A DNA stretch of 64,000 nucleotides from Williamsia phyllosphaerae (GTDB lineage: Bacteria; Actinomycetota; Actinomycetes; Mycobacteriales; Mycobacteriaceae): contig NZ_BMCS01000002.1 in NCBI RefSeq assembly GCF_014635305.1, positions 1 through 64,000 on the forward strand, in the 5' to 3' direction. Positions 11,407 to 20,595 of this stretch are shown here, piece by piece. Position numbers and translations under genes: made by a program. Each line of letters begins with the position of its first letter. The first letter of the stretch is position 1. A model generated the notes under the pieces. It ran no database searches and had not been told where the DNA came from. It saw only the letters and a list, made by a program, of their open reading frames with translations.

Positions 11407-11670
11407 CTGCCTCTCCTCGGGTCGGAGCGCACGGTACTCGTCGTCGAGCACCAGTGGTCGTACTTGGTGTGGGCGGCGTCCATCGAGCGTGCGAGCCGCT
11501 CGGGTAAAGCGGACGTAAGCTCCCGGTTCGTTGTGACACTACCAACACCGTTTCGGGCGTCTGACGTGGGGTGCATGTTGGTGCGGTGGTTATTCCCTGT
11601 CGTGCTGTGCCCTACTACCCGAAATAGTACTACAACGGATAGTTTGTCCGTTTCACCGGATACCCGCGGG
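11407..11670 (-). promoter_or_regulatory. probable ATP synthase operon promoter region
   Basis: This is the largest gap between argS and atpC after the rho leader, and it separates wecA from the atp genes. Its upstream part, around 11620-11650, is clearly A/T-richer than its surroundings and contains a -10-like TACTAT (11624-11629 on the minus strand), but no convincing -35. An imperfect inverted repeat, CGGATAGTTTGTCCG, lies at 11635-11649. I cannot assign a start site with confidence. Confidence 0.35.
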
Positions 11671-12840
11671 TCAGACGTCACTTGTGCGGACTGCGACGAG
11701 TCGTCGGCGGAGTCTCGGGACCACGGTGGCGATCATCGCGATCACCAGTCCCCCGGCCAGGGCGGGGGCGACGACGGTCACCGAGAAGACGGTACTGGCC
11801 GCCACGCTGAACGCCAGGACCGCCACCCAGAGATAGATGACCAGGACGACGCGGCGCTGGGAGTGCCCGAGCTCGAGCAGACGATGGTGCAGGTGCATCT
11901 TGTCCGGGGTGTAGAAACCGACGCCGGCACGGGTGCGGCGGATCACCGCCAGCAGCATGTCGAGCATCGGGATGAACATGACCGCGGCGACGAGGATCAG
12001 GGGCGAGAGCAGGGTGAAGATGTCGGCGGGACCGTAGGCGTAGATCGCGACGCGACCCGAGGCACTCGTCGAGGCGGTGGCGAGCATCAACCCGATCAAC
12101 ATCGAACCGGAGTCACCCATGAAGATCCGTGCGGGTTGGAAGTTGTGCGGGAGGAAGCCGAGGCAGGCACCCGCGAGACTCACCGCGATCAGCGCGGGCG
12201 GGTAGTAACTGACGTCGCCGCCCTGATCGCGCAGCAGGCCGATCGAGAACAGCAGGATCGCCAGCGCGGCGATGACGGCGAGGCCGGCGGCCAATCCGTC
12301 GAGGCCGTCGACGAAGTTGATCGCGTTGATCGTCGCCACGGTGATGGCGATGGTGAGCAGACCGGACTGCAGAGGATCCAGTACGACCGTGCCGATGTCG
12401 CCGAACGGGACCGGGACAACCGTCCAACTGACGCCCATCAGCACGAGCACCCCGGCGGCGGTGAGCTGACCGACGAACTTGGTCAGCGCGTCAAGCCCCC
12501 ACCGGTCGTCGATGACGCCGACCGCGACGATGACGAACCCGGCGACGACCACGGCGTCCATGTCGTGGGTGTAGGCGAACCCACGGGTCAACGCGGGTAG
12601 CTGTTGGGCGAGCACGATGGCGGCCAGGACACCGGTGAAGATACCGACGCCACCGAGACGCGGGGTGGGGATGGCGTGCACGTCCCGTACCCGGGGCACT
12701 GCGACCGCGCCGGTGCGGGTGGCGACCACGCGCACGATGCCGGTGGCCAGATAGGTGATCACGGCGGCCGCGATGCCGACCAGCATCAGCTCTCGGAGCG
12801 GTACACCCGCCCCGCTACTGGCTGCCTCGGCGAGAATCAC
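11671..12840 (-). CDS. wecA: UDP-GlcNAc:decaprenyl-phosphate GlcNAc-1-phosphate transferase
   Basis: The enzyme starts the arabinogalactan linker by moving GlcNAc-1-phosphate onto decaprenyl phosphate in the membrane. The 389-residue polytopic protein has the MraY/WecA family motifs: FVDGLDGLAAG (aspartate-rich loop), FMGDSGSM, and the histidine motif HLHHRLLELGHSQRR. It corresponds to Rv1302 (rfe). The start is a GTG at 12840 with TAGCGT 6 nt upstream, suggesting its own leaderless promoter inside the larger gene row. Confidence 0.94.
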   Translation of the reverse strand: MILAEAASSGAGVPLRELMLVGIAAAVITYLATGIVRVVATRTGAVAVPRVRDVHAIPTPRLGGVGIFTGVLAAIVLAQQLPALTRGFAYTHDMDAVVVAGFVIVAVGVIDDRWGLDALTKFVGQLTAAGVLVLMGVSWTVVPVPFGDIGTVVLDPLQSGLLTIAITVATINAINFVDGLDGLAAGLAVIAALAILLFSIGLLRDQGGDVSYYPPALIAVSLAGACLGFLPHNFQPARIFMGDSGSMLIGLMLATASTSASGRVAIYAYGPADIFTLLSPLILVAAVMFIPMLDMLLAVIRRTRAGVGFYTPDKMHLHHRLLELGHSQRRVVLVIYLWVAVLAFSVAASTVFSVTVVAPALAGGLVIAMIATVVPRLRRRLVAVRTSDV

Positions 12841-12846
12841 GGCTCA

Positions 12847-12852
12847 ACGCTA
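12847..12852 (-). promoter_or_regulatory. candidate leaderless -10 element for wecA
   Basis: TAGCGT on the minus strand ends 6 nt before the wecA GTG, which would place the transcription start on the start codon. No -35 consensus is seen in the 35-nt gap to tsaC or just beyond it. Confidence 0.4.
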
Positions 12853-12875
12853 CTAGTGCGGGAGGCGCGCCCCAC

Positions 12876-13529
12876 TCAGGCTCGCAGCGAGGCCGCGTCC
12901 ACACCGAGGACCTCGGCGATCTGCTCCACGGTGACCGCTCCCGTACGCAGGATCGTCGGCGCCGCGCCGGTCAGGTCGACGATGGTGGACGGCGTCGCGT
13001 GGGCCGCGGGGCCGCCGTCGAGGTACACCGCGACATCGTCGCCGAGCTGGTCACGCGCGTCGGTCGAGGTCGTCGCGGGCGGTTGTCCGGAACGGTTCGC
13101 GCTCGACACCGCCATCGGACCGACCTCGCGCAACACCTCGATGGCCACCGGGTGCAACGGCATCCGCAGCATCACCGATCCCTGGGTGTCGCCCAGATCC
13201 CAGGCGAGGGAGGGCGCCTGCTCGACCACGAGGCTCAGGCCCCCGGGCCAGAAGGCACGGACGAGCTCACGGGCCTGCGTCGACACCGACAGGACCAGAC
13301 CGTCGATGGTGTCCCACGACCCGACCAGCACGGGCACCGGCATGTCGCGACCGCGCCCCTTGGTCGCGAGCAGGCTGGTGACGGCGTCGGAGTCGAAGGC
13401 GTCGCAGCCCAACCCGTACAGGGTGTCGGTGGGCATGACCACGAGACGTCCCGCCTTGACGGCGCCGACCGCGGCGCGGACCCCCGCGCTGCGCGAATCC
13501 GGTTGGTTGCAATCGAACACAGTGCTCAC
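12876..13529 (-). CDS. tsaC: L-threonylcarbamoyladenylate synthase (TsaC/Sua5 family)
   Basis: The enzyme makes threonylcarbamoyl-AMP from threonine, bicarbonate and ATP for the t6A modification of ANN-decoding tRNAs. The YrdC fold is recognisable from VVMPTDTLYGLGCDAFD near residues 30-46, the KGRGRDMPVPVLV block and PMAVSSANRSG. The protein has 217 residues from the GTG at 13529, which has AAGGA 7 nt upstream; an ATG seven codons upstream lacks family support. It starts 4 nt after the prmC stop. It corresponds to Rv1301. Confidence 0.93.
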   Translation of the reverse strand: MSTVFDCNQPDSRSAGVRAAVGAVKAGRLVVMPTDTLYGLGCDAFDSDAVTSLLATKGRGRDMPVPVLVGSWDTIDGLVLSVSTQARELVRAFWPGGLSLVVEQAPSLAWDLGDTQGSVMLRMPLHPVAIEVLREVGPMAVSSANRSGQPPATTSTDARDQLGDDVAVYLDGGPAAHATPSTIVDLTGAAPTILRTGAVTVEQIAEVLGVDAASLRA

Positions 13530-13533
13530 GCGA

Positions 13534-14409
13534 TCATCCTTGCACGTCATCTCGGCTCGCCTCGGCGGTGCGTCGGGCGGTCACGAACCGGGGACGTCCG
13601 GCGAGGTCTGCTCGGGCCGTGATCTCGTCGAAGCCCCCGTGTCCACGCAGTTCGGCGACGACCAGGTCGGCGGTGGTGTCGTCGTGCTCGATCGCGCATC
13701 GCCCCCCGGGTACGAGGGCGTGGGCGATGAGCCCGATCATCGGGGTGATCACGGACATCCCGTCCGCACCGGCGAACACGGCGACGGCGGGATCGTGCTC
13801 GATCACCTCGGGCGACAGGTCGGCGCCGACGGGGACATACGGCGGATTGCTCACGACGAGGTCGGCCGTGTCGGGACCGAGGACGTCGTGGGAACGGACA
13901 TCGCCGTGGATCACCGTCAGTCGGCGGCGGACACCCTCCACGGCGCGGGTGACGTTGTCGCGCAGCCAGATCAGGGCATCGGGGTCGTTCTCGACGGCGA
14001 TGACGGTCGCGTCGGGCACCGTGGTGGCGACGGCGATGGCCAGGGCTCCGCTACCGCTGCAGAGATCGACCACACGCGGATGGTCGATCCCCGAGCAGAC
14101 CGCGCCCGCCCATTCCAGGATGGCCTCGGTCTCGGGACGCGGGACGAAGACACCGGGGCCGACCGCGAGGTCGATCGGTCCGAACGACGCCGAGCCGACG
14201 ATGTGCTGCAGGGGCTCACGAGCGGCCCGTCGGTCCAGCCACTCGTCCAGGAGGGCGGCCTGGGTGTCGGTCGGGTCGTCCGCCGCGATCAGCCGACCTC
14301 GATCGACGCCGAGCACGTGCGCGAACAGCAGTTCCGCGTCGACACGGGGCGAATCGACGCCGGCCGCGGTCAGGCGGTCGACGGCTGCGGCGATGATCGC
14401 GCGGTTCAC
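13534..14409 (-). CDS. prmC: peptide chain release factor N5-glutamine methyltransferase
   Basis: PrmC methylates the glutamine of the GGQ motif in release factors. The protein has an N-terminal helical domain, then a SAM-dependent methyltransferase core with VVDLCSGSGALAIAVA and the substrate-binding NPPY motif (about residues 184-187). I chose the GTG at 14409 (291 residues); the frame is open much further upstream, but that part lies inside prfA in another frame and looks like shadow sequence. It follows its own substrate gene prfA, with a 13-nt gap. Confidence 0.93.
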   Translation of the reverse strand: MNRAIIAAAVDRLTAAGVDSPRVDAELLFAHVLGVDRGRLIAADDPTDTQAALLDEWLDRRAAREPLQHIVGSASFGPIDLAVGPGVFVPRPETEAILEWAGAVCSGIDHPRVVDLCSGSGALAIAVATTVPDATVIAVENDPDALIWLRDNVTRAVEGVRRRLTVIHGDVRSHDVLGPDTADLVVSNPPYVPVGADLSPEVIEHDPAVAVFAGADGMSVITPMIGLIAHALVPGGRCAIEHDDTTADLVVAELRGHGGFDEITARADLAGRPRFVTARRTAEASRDDVQG

Positions 14410-14422
14410 CGCGACCCGACGG

Positions 14423-15502
14423 TCACTGGGCCTCGAGTCGCGCCTGTTTGTCGGCGGCGACCAGGGCGTCGAGAAGTGCGTCGAGATCCCCGTCGAGGAC
14501 GGCGTCGAGGTTGTTCGACTTGTAGCCGATCCGGTGATCGGTGATCCGGTTCTCCGGGTAGTTGTAGGACCGGATCCGCTCGGACCGGTCGACGGTGCGG
14601 ACCTGCGCGGTACGCCCCTCGGAGGCCTCCGCCTGCGCTTTCTCCTCGGCGGCGGCCTGCAGTCGTGCGGCGAGCACCTGCATCGCACGGGCCTTGTTCT
14701 GCAGCTGCGACCGTTCGTTCTGGCAGGTCACCACGATGTTGGTCGGCAGATGGGTGATTCGGACGGCGGAGTCGGTGGTGTTAACACCCTGACCGCCCTT
14801 ACCCGAGCTGCGGTAGACGTCGATCCGCAGGTCGGACTCGTCGATCTCGATCTGCTCGACCTCGTCGGGTTCCGGGTACGCCAACACCCCGGCCGCCGAG
14901 GTGTGGATGCGGCCCTGCGATTCGGTGACCGGGACCCGCTGGACGCGGTGGACGCCTGCCTCGAACTTCAGTCGCGCCCACACACCGTCGGGCGAGTCCC
15001 CCGGCGACTTGATCGAGAGCGTCGCGTCCTTGTATCCACCGAGATCGGACTCGGTCACGCCGAGGATCTGGGCCTTCCACCCGTGGCGTTCGCAGTACTT
15101 GAGGTACATCCGGGCCAGATCGGATGCGAACAGAGCCGATTCCTCGCCACCGGCCCCGGACTTGATCTCGAGCACGACGTCGTCGCCGTCGTGCGGATCA
15201 CGTGGGGCCAGCAGATCGGTGAGGGTGGCGTCGAGGGTCGACACCGTCCGCTCGAGTTCGGGGATCTCGGCGGCGAAGGACGCGTCGTCGTCGGCCAGCT
15301 CACGGGCGGCCTCGAGGTCGTCCCGCGCGGCGGCGAGCCTGTTGTAGGTGCTCATCACCGGCGCCAACTCGGCGAACCGCTTGCCGACGCGTCGGGCGGC
15401 GGCGGGATCGTCGTGCAACGACGGGTCCGACAACTGGGTCTCGAGGCCCGAGTACTCGGACAGCACGTCATCGATGGCGGTGCCCACTGACTTGTCGGTC
15501 AC
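14423..15502 (-). CDS. prfA: peptide chain release factor 1
   Basis: RF1 recognises UAA and UAG and triggers peptide release. The 359-residue protein has the RF1 codon-recognition tripeptide PVT (191-193) and the GGQ motif (236-238) in [18 protein letters not shown] chose the GTG at 15502, with GGAG 8 nt upstream, because the resulting length equals the family's. A hairpin with a U-rich tail separates it from rpmE upstream. Confidence 0.96.
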   Translation of the reverse strand: MTDKSVGTAIDDVLSEYSGLETQLSDPSLHDDPAAARRVGKRFAELAPVMSTYNRLAAARDDLEAARELADDDASFAAEIPELERTVSTLDATLTDLLAPRDPHDGDDVVLEIKSGAGGEESALFASDLARMYLKYCERHGWKAQILGVTESDLGGYKDATLSIKSPGDSPDGVWARLKFEAGVHRVQRVPVTESQGRIHTSAAGVLAYPEPDEVEQIEIDESDLRIDVYRSSGKGGQGVNTTDSAVRITHLPTNIVVTCQNERSQLQNKARAMQVLAARLQAAAEEKAQAEASEGRTAQVRTVDRSERIRSYNYPENRITDHRIGYKSNNLDAVLDGDLDALLDALVAADKQARLEAQ

Positions 15503-15548
15503 GGGGTCGACTCCGTTCTGCCGGTTTTCTCGGGGTGGACAAAGCGAA

Positions 15549-15584
15549 GACGCCCGCCCCGCGCTGGTGCACGGGACGGGCGTC
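15549..15584 (-). terminator. intrinsic terminator or attenuator between rpmE and prfA
   Basis: GACGCCCG (549-556 of the 15-kb line) pairs with CGGGCGTC (577-584), with further CCG/CGG pairing inside. On the minus strand the stem is followed by TTCGCTTTGT, a moderately U-rich tail. It lies 10 nt after the rpmE stop, so it could end rpmE mRNA or lower prfA expression relative to rpmE. Confidence 0.6.
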
Positions 15585-15594
15585 GACGGACGGG

Positions 15595-15843
15595 CTAGTT
15601 GGAGGCTTCGGCCTCGGTGGCGGCTGCGCCCTTGGCGGGCCGCTTGCCGTAGCGCTTCTCGAAGCGCGCGACACGTCCACCGGTGTCGAGGATCTTCTGC
15701 TTGCCCGTGTAGAACGGGTGGCACTGGGAGCAGACCTCGACCGAGATCTGGCCGCTCTCCTTGGTGCTCCGGGTGGTGAAGGTGTTCCCACAGCCGCACA
15801 CCACGGTGGTGTCGACGTAGGTGGGATGAATACCCTGCTGCAT
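15595..15843 (-). CDS. rpmE: 50S ribosomal protein L31, zinc-binding form
   Basis: L31 bridges the ribosomal subunits. The 82-residue protein has four cysteines at 16, 18, 38 and 41, the zinc-ribbon set of the C+ form, so zinc limitation could matter for it. The C-terminal tail is lysine/alanine-rich. AAAGGGA lies about 7 nt before the ATG. It lies between rho and prfA, as in M. tuberculosis (Rv1298). Confidence 0.97.
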   Translation of the reverse strand: MQQGIHPTYVDTTVVCGCGNTFTTRSTKESGQISVEVCSQCHPFYTGKQKILDTGGRVARFEKRYGKRPAKGAAATEAEASN

Positions 15844-15934
15844 CTGGTGTCCCTTTCATGGTCGCCGGGTCACCGGCCGTGACGCGACGTGTGCCGCGCG
15901 GTGGACGGTGTGAACCGGAACCGGACTTGATGGA

Positions 15935-15955
15935 GCGCGCCACCTGCTGGCGCGC
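15935..15955 (-). terminator. stem-loop downstream of rho
   Basis: GCGCGCCA (15935-15942) and TGGCGCGC (15948-15955) form a perfect 8-bp stem around a 5-nt loop, about 120 nt after the rho stop and before rpmE. No U tract follows on the minus strand. It is a candidate rho transcript end. Confidence 0.45.
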
Positions 15956-16076
15956 AACGGGCCGAGTATGCCAGACCGGAACCCGAGAAAACCAATCTGC
16001 GGCTTCCCCGGCCGATCTGCTCGACTGATGGACTCAACCGGGACAGACCTGCATCTATTCCGGCGAACGGTCCGGG

Positions 16077-18239
16077 TCAGTCGTTGTTCGTACCCGGCGT
16101 GTTCTGCTGGACCTGCATCAGGAACTCGATGTTGGTCTTGGTCTTCTTGAGCTGCGAGATCAACAGGTCGATCGCCTGCTGTGAGTCGAGTCCGGAGAGC
16201 ACGCGGCGCAGCTTGTGCACGATGGCGAACTCGTCGGGCGACATCATCAGCTCGTCCTTGCGGGTGCTGGACAGGTTCACGTCGACGGCCGGGAAGACCC
16301 GGCGCTCGGAGATCTTGCGATCGAGCTTGAGCTCGGCGTTGCCGGTGCCCTTGAACTCCTCGAAGATGACCGTGTCACCGGTCGATCCCGTCTCCACCAG
16401 GGCGGAGGCGATGATCGTCAGCGAGCCGCCGTTCTCGATGTTGCGCGCCGCGCCGAGGAACCGCTTCGGCGGGTACAGCGCCGTCGAGTCGACACCACCG
16501 GAGAGGATGCGCCCGGACGCCGGCGACGCGTTGTTGTACGCGCGGCCGAGTCGGGTGATCGAGTCCAGCAGCACGACGACGTCCTTGCCGTTCTCCACCA
16601 GGCGTTTGGCGCGCTCGATGGCGAGCTCGGAGACCGAGGTGTGATCCGACGGCGGCCGGTCGAAGGTGGAGGCGATGACCTCGCCCTTCACCGAGCGGGT
16701 CATGTCGGTGACCTCTTCGGGACGCTCGTCGACGAGAACGACCATCAGGTAGCACTCGGGGTTGTTGATCGAGATCGCGTTCGCGATGTCCTGGAGGATG
16801 GTCGTCTTACCGGCCTTCGGCGGCGAGACGATCAGCGCACGCTGACCTTTACCGATCGGCATGATGAGGTCGATGACGCGGGTGTCGAGCTGCTCGGGAC
16901 GGGTCTCGAGGCGGAGTCGCTCGTTGGGGTAGAGCGGCGTCAGCTTGTTGAACTCCGGGCGGCGGCGGGCCGCCTCCACCTCGGCGCCGTTGACCGAGTC
17001 GAGTCGAACGAGCGGGTTGAACTTCTGACGCTGGCTGCTCTGCTCGCCGTCGCGCGGCAGTCGGACCGCACCGGTCAGGGCGTCGCCCCGACGGAGTCCG
17101 TTCTTGCGGACCAGGTTCATCGAGACGTAGACGTCGTTCGGCCCGGCCAGGTAGCCCGAGGTCCGGACGAACGCGTAGTTGTCGAGGACGTCCAGGATGC
17201 CGGCGACCGGCTGCAACACGTCGTCCTCGTTGACGCTCGTGTCGTTGTTGCCGCCGCCACCGTCCTGCCCGTCGCGGTCGCGTCCACGGCGACGCTCGCG
17301 GAAACGACGACCCCGCCGTCCGCGGCCGTTGCCCTCGCCGTCGGGATCGTCGTCGCGGGGACCGTTGTTCCGAGGACCGTTGTCGCGGTTCTGCTGGTCC
17401 CGGTTGCTGTCGCGATTGTTCTCGCGGTTGCCGTTGCCGTCGCGATTGTTGCTCTCGCGGTTGCTGTTGTTGTTGCGGTTGCCCTGGTTGCCGTCGCGGT
17501 TGCCGTTGTTCCGGCCGCCCTCGCGGTTGTTCTCGCGGTTGCCGTTGCCGTCGGTGTTGTCACCGCGGTTGCCGGACTCGGCGCGATCGGATCCGCCCTG
17601 GCCGCGGCCCTGGTCGGATTTCGCTGCGCCGGCGCCGTTCGCGTCCTTGGCGTTGTTCTCGCGACTGTTGTTCTCGCGGTTGTTGCTGTCGCGGTTGTTC
17701 TCGCGACTGCCGTCGCGGTTGCGGCGGCGGGTGCGATCGCCGCCCGCTTCGGTCGACTCGGCGGTCGCGTCGCTCGCGGGGGCGTCCCCTGCGGACTTGT
17801 CGGCGGCCGGGGCGTCGACTCGCGATGTCGTCGCGGTGGCGTCGGATCCGGTGGCACCCTGCTCGGAGCCGGTTGCGGCACCGTTTCGGGTGGTCGCGGA
17901 CTCGGGGTCGTTCGTGGGGGCGGTCGTGCTCGTACGCTCGACGGTCGTGTCGGCGGACGGGGCGTCGGCCACGGTGGTGGCGCGTTCCTTGGCGGGACGG
18001 GTCGACGAGGCGCCGCCCTGACGGTCGGCGATGGCGGCGATCAGGTCGCCCTTGCGCATCCCCGACGTTCCCTTGATGTTCAGTTCGCCGGCCAGCGCTC
18101 GGAGCTCGGTGAGCACCATCGAACTGAGGCCACCGCCACGTGCGGAGCCCGATTTGGCCGGTCGTGAGCTGGGAGTGTCTCCCGCTGACTCGGGCGCCGC
18201 GTCGTCGGCAGGCGCTGAGATCAGGTCCGTATCGGTCAC
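16077..18239 (-). CDS. rho: transcription termination factor Rho with a large Asn/Arg-rich insertion
   Basis: Rho is the hexameric RNA helicase that ends transcription. I chose the GTG at 18239 (720 residues) because AAGGA lies 5 nt upstream. The order is a Rho N-terminal SAP-like helix bundle (about 40-74), a Thr/Ala/Ser-rich linker, an Asn/Arg/Asp/Gly-rich low-complexity block (about 169-299), an Arg-rich stretch, the RNA-binding cold-shock fold, and the ATPase with P-loop PPKAGKTT (473-480) and DSITRLGRAYN. E. coli Rho has 419 residues, so almost 300 residues are extra. Actinobacterial Rho proteins commonly carry such insertions; this one is notably rich in NREN-type repeats. Its 5' leader is long, which fits autoregulation. 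Confidence 0.96.
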   Translation of the reverse strand: MTDTDLISAPADDAAPESAGDTPSSRPAKSGSARGGGLSSMVLTELRALAGELNIKGTSGMRKGDLIAAIADRQGGASSTRPAKERATTVADAPSADTTVERTSTTAPTNDPESATTRNGAATGSEQGATGSDATATTSRVDAPAADKSAGDAPASDATAESTEAGGDRTRRRNRDGSRENNRDSNNRENNSRENNAKDANGAGAAKSDQGRGQGGSDRAESGNRGDNTDGNGNRENNREGGRNNGNRDGNQGNRNNNSNRESNNRDGNGNRENNRDSNRDQQNRDNGPRNNGPRDDDPDGEGNGRGRRGRRFRERRRGRDRDGQDGGGGNNDTSVNEDDVLQPVAGILDVLDNYAFVRTSGYLAGPNDVYVSMNLVRKNGLRRGDALTGAVRLPRDGEQSSQRQKFNPLVRLDSVNGAEVEAARRRPEFNKLTPLYPNERLRLETRPEQLDTRVIDLIMPIGKGQRALIVSPPKAGKTTILQDIANAISINNPECYLMVVLVDERPEEVTDMTRSVKGEVIASTFDRPPSDHTSVSELAIERAKRLVENGKDVVVLLDSITRLGRAYNNASPASGRILSGGVDSTALYPPKRFLGAARNIENGGSLTIIASALVETGSTGDTVIFEEFKGTGNAELKLDRKISERRVFPAVDVNLSSTRKDELMMSPDEFAIVHKLRRVLSGLDSQQAIDLLISQLKKTKTNIEFLMQVQQNTPGTNND
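17343..17735 (-). repeat. low-complexity coding repeat inside rho
   Basis: This part of rho encodes repeated short units such as RENNRD, GNRENN, GNRDGN and NRDS. On the plus strand it shows as repeated cgcggttgtt and cgcggttgcc words. The units vary in length and spacing, so it looks like a drifting low-complexity array rather than an exact tandem repeat. It is in frame throughout. Confidence 0.85.
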
Positions 18240-18581
18240 GGATTTCCTTTCGTTCCCCCGCAGCGCACCGCGAAGGGTCTTGATCATCCCCGTCGAGTCG
18301 ACGCGGGATGTCGAACCCGCCGGACCGGCGGGCTTCAAGTGGTGTGATCTGCCGTCATCGTGATCCGGCGACGCACGCTCTACCTCGATCGTTGACCGGA
18401 AAGCTGTGAACTCCCTGGCAGGGCCCGGATGACGGGTGGGCACCAGGAAAATGTGCACCCAAACGGTGATCGAAGAAAGCACGGCCTGGACGACACGTCC
18501 ACGGCTAGACAAACACATGCTAACCATGATCCGTCGGATCCGGCAACACCCTGCATCGACGTGTCGCCGACGCGGCAGATC
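18240..18581 (-). promoter_or_regulatory. rho promoter and long 5' leader
   Basis: This 342-nt gap between thrB and rho holds no supported protein gene. On the minus strand TTGCCG (18541-18546) and TAGCAT (18517-18522), 18 nt apart, form a plausible promoter. It would give a leader of about 270 nt before the rho GTG at 18239. Long untranslated leaders are used by rho genes in other bacteria for Rho-dependent autoregulation; that function here is inference. Confidence 0.5.
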
Positions 18582-19505
18582 TCAGCGGACGCTGACCGGT
18601 CCCGCGATCGTGAGGTCGTGGACGCGGAAGCCGAGGTCGGAGGCCATCACCAACGACTGTTCGGGCAACGGTTGATCGTGCAGGGCCATCACCGAGGGTC
18701 CCGCCCCGGACACGAACGCCGCGACGCCGCGTCCGCGCAGTTCGGCCACGACCCGCGTCGTCTCGGGCAACACCGGGGCACGGTAGTTCTGGTGCAGTCG
18801 GTCCGAGGTGGCCGCGGGCAGGCAACTCGGATCGGAGGTCAACGCCACCACGGCCAGCGCACTACGGCTCAGGTTGTGCACGGCGTCGGCCCTCGGGACG
18901 GCATCGGGCAGCAATCCCCTGGTCAAGGCGGTCGACGACTCGGTTCCCGGCACGAAACCGGTGACCCGGATGGCGGGGTGGACCTCGAGTCGGCGGGCCT
19001 GATAGCGCGGTCGGCCGTCCACCACATCGGTCCACGACACGATCGCCGAGCCCAGGACACTCGCCGCGGCGTTGTCCGGGTGGCCCTCGAACTCGCTCGC
19101 GAGCTGGATCAACTCATCGGCCGAGAACCCCGCGCGGACACCGCTCTTCGCCATCAGCCCGGACGCCGCGGCCAGGCCGGAGACGACCGCCGCGGCCGAC
19201 GACCCCAGGCCACGGGAATGCGGGATCGCGTTGGTGCAGAGGATGTCGAGGCCGGGTGCGGTGACCCCGCCGGCCTCCAGTCCGCGCAGCAGAGCACGGA
19301 CCACCAGGTGCGTGTCGTCGAGCGGGACCGCCCCCTCCCCCTCACCGGTGACCAGCACGCGCACACCGGACTCCGCGGTCGAGACGGTCAGATCGTCGTA
19401 CACGTCGAGGGCGAGTCCCAGGCAGTCGAAACCGGCACCGAGGTTCGCCGACGATGCGGGAACGCGTGTCTCGACGGTGATCCCCTGCGGCAGAACCGAA
19501 TACAT
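18582..19505 (-). CDS. thrB: homoserine kinase
   Basis: The enzyme phosphorylates homoserine in threonine synthesis. It is a GHMP-family kinase with VPASSANLGAGFDCLGLAL at the N-terminus and the phosphate-binding loop PHSRGLGSSAAAV in the middle. I chose the ATG at 19505 (307 residues), 7 nt after the thrC stop. Another ATG 13 codons upstream is open and would overlap thrC; neither has a strong ribosome site. It is the third gene of hom-thrC-thrB. Confidence 0.94.
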   Translation of the reverse strand: MYSVLPQGITVETRVPASSANLGAGFDCLGLALDVYDDLTVSTAESGVRVLVTGEGEGAVPLDDTHLVVRALLRGLEAGGVTAPGLDILCTNAIPHSRGLGSSAAAVVSGLAAASGLMAKSGVRAGFSADELIQLASEFEGHPDNAAASVLGSAIVSWTDVVDGRPRYQARRLEVHPAIRVTGFVPGTESSTALTRGLLPDAVPRADAVHNLSRSALAVVALTSDPSCLPAATSDRLHQNYRAPVLPETTRVVAELRGRGVAAFVSGAGPSVMALHDQPLPEQSLVMASDLGFRVHDLTIAGPVSVR

Positions 19506-19512
19506 CGTCGAC

Positions 19513-20595
19513 TCAGCCGAGGTCAAGGGCGCGGGCAACGGCACTCGGATCGACCTCGATCGCCTGCACGGTGGGCATGCCCGCCAGCGCGGTGTCGGGG
19601 TCCTTCAGACCGTTGCCGGTGACGGTGCAGACCACCATCTCCCCGGCGCTGACCCAGCCGTCGGCGCGCGCGGCCAGCAGACCGGCGACGCTCGCCGCCG
19701 ACGCGGGCTCGACGAAGACACCCTCACGCTGGGCGATCAACCGGTACGCCTCGAGCAACTTCTCGTCGGTAGCGGCACGGAACTGACCCTTCGAGGCGTC
19801 CTTGGCCGCCTGGGCCTGATCCCAACTGGCCGGCGACCCGATGCGGATGGCGGTGGCGATGGTCTCGGGGTTCTTGATGGGCTGACCGGTCACCAACGGG
19901 GCGGCCCCGGCGGCCTGCACGCCGAGCATCCGCGGACGCGAGTCGGTGATCCCGTCGGAGTGGTACTCGTCGTAGCCCTTCCAGTACGCGGTGATGTTGC
20001 CCGCGTTGCCGACCGGGAGTGCGTGCACGTCAGGGGCGCGACCGAGGACGTCGACGATCTCGAAAGCCGCCGTCTTCTGGCCCTCGATGCGCGCGGGGTT
20101 GACCGAGTTGACCAACTCGATCTCGGAGAACTCCGCGGTGGCCTTGCGGGCGAGCTCGAGGCAGTCGTCGAAGTTGCCCTGCACCTGGATGATCTTGGCG
20201 CCGTGCATGACTGCCTGAGCGAGCTTGCCCAGCGCGATCTTGCCCTCCGGGATCAACACCGCGCACGTGATGCCCGCCCGGGCGGCGTAGGCCGCGGCCG
20301 CGGCGGAGGTGTTGCCGGTCGACGCGCACAGCACCGCGGTCTTGCCCTGGTTGACGGCGTTGCTGACCGCCATGGTCATGCCGCGGTCCTTGAACGATCC
20401 GGTCGGGTTCAGACCCTCGACCTTGAGGTACACCTCGCACCCGGTGATCTCCGAGAGGTGCCGGGCGGCGATCAGCGGGGTGCCGCCCTCGAGGAGGGTG
20501 ATCACCTTCCAGTCCGGTTCGACCGGAAGGCGATCGCGGTAGGCCTCGATGAGTCCCGGCCAGGCCGAGTGCACCGGGGTGGTCTTGCTAGTCAT
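19513..20595 (-). CDS. thrC: threonine synthase
   Basis: This PLP enzyme converts O-phosphohomoserine to threonine. The 360-residue protein has the PLP lysine in [11 protein letters not shown] (K69) and the glycine-rich phosphate-binding loop SNAVNQG...CASTGNTSA. It overlaps the 3' end of hom by 8 nt, pointing to coupled translation. Its length matches the short actinobacterial form. Confidence 0.96.
   Translation of the reverse strand: MTSKTTPVHSAWPGLIEAYRDRLPVEPDWKVITLLEGGTPLIAARHLSEITGCEVYLKVEGLNPTGSFKDRGMTMAVSNAVNQGKTAVLCASTGNTSAAAAAYAARAGITCAVLIPEGKIALGKLAQAVMHGAKIIQVQGNFDDCLELARKATAEFSEIELVNSVNPARIEGQKTAAFEIVDVLGRAPDVHALPVGNAGNITAYWKGYDEYHSDGITDSRPRMLGVQAAGAAPLVTGQPIKNPETIATAIRIGSPASWDQAQAAKDASKGQFRAATDEKLLEAYRLIAQREGVFVEPASAASVAGLLAARADGWVSAGEMVVCTVTGNGLKDPDTALAGMPTVQAIEVDPSAVARALDLG

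Noticed and set aside
14410..14688. Extension of PrmC upstream into prfA
   Set aside because: The extra part is Arg/Pro/Ser-rich and lies wholly inside prfA in another frame.
13568..15490. A 640-codon plus-strand frame opposite prmC and prfA
   Set aside because: Both minus-strand genes are unmistakable, with NPPY, PVT and GGQ motifs, and the plus frame shows only Arg/Ser-rich shadow composition.
17343..17735. Repeated words that could suggest a CRISPR array or tandem repeat
   Set aside because: Units are short, irregular, in frame, and encode the low-complexity part of Rho; there are no unique spacers of equal length.
16215..18167. A 650-codon plus-strand frame opposite rho, rich in valine
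   Set aside because: It is the antisense of the rho repeat block; the valine/alanine run simply mirrors the Asn/Arg codons.
18240..18527. N-terminal extension of Rho to an upstream ATG
   Set aside because: The extra 96 residues have no family match, and the GTG at 18239 has a well-placed AAGGA.
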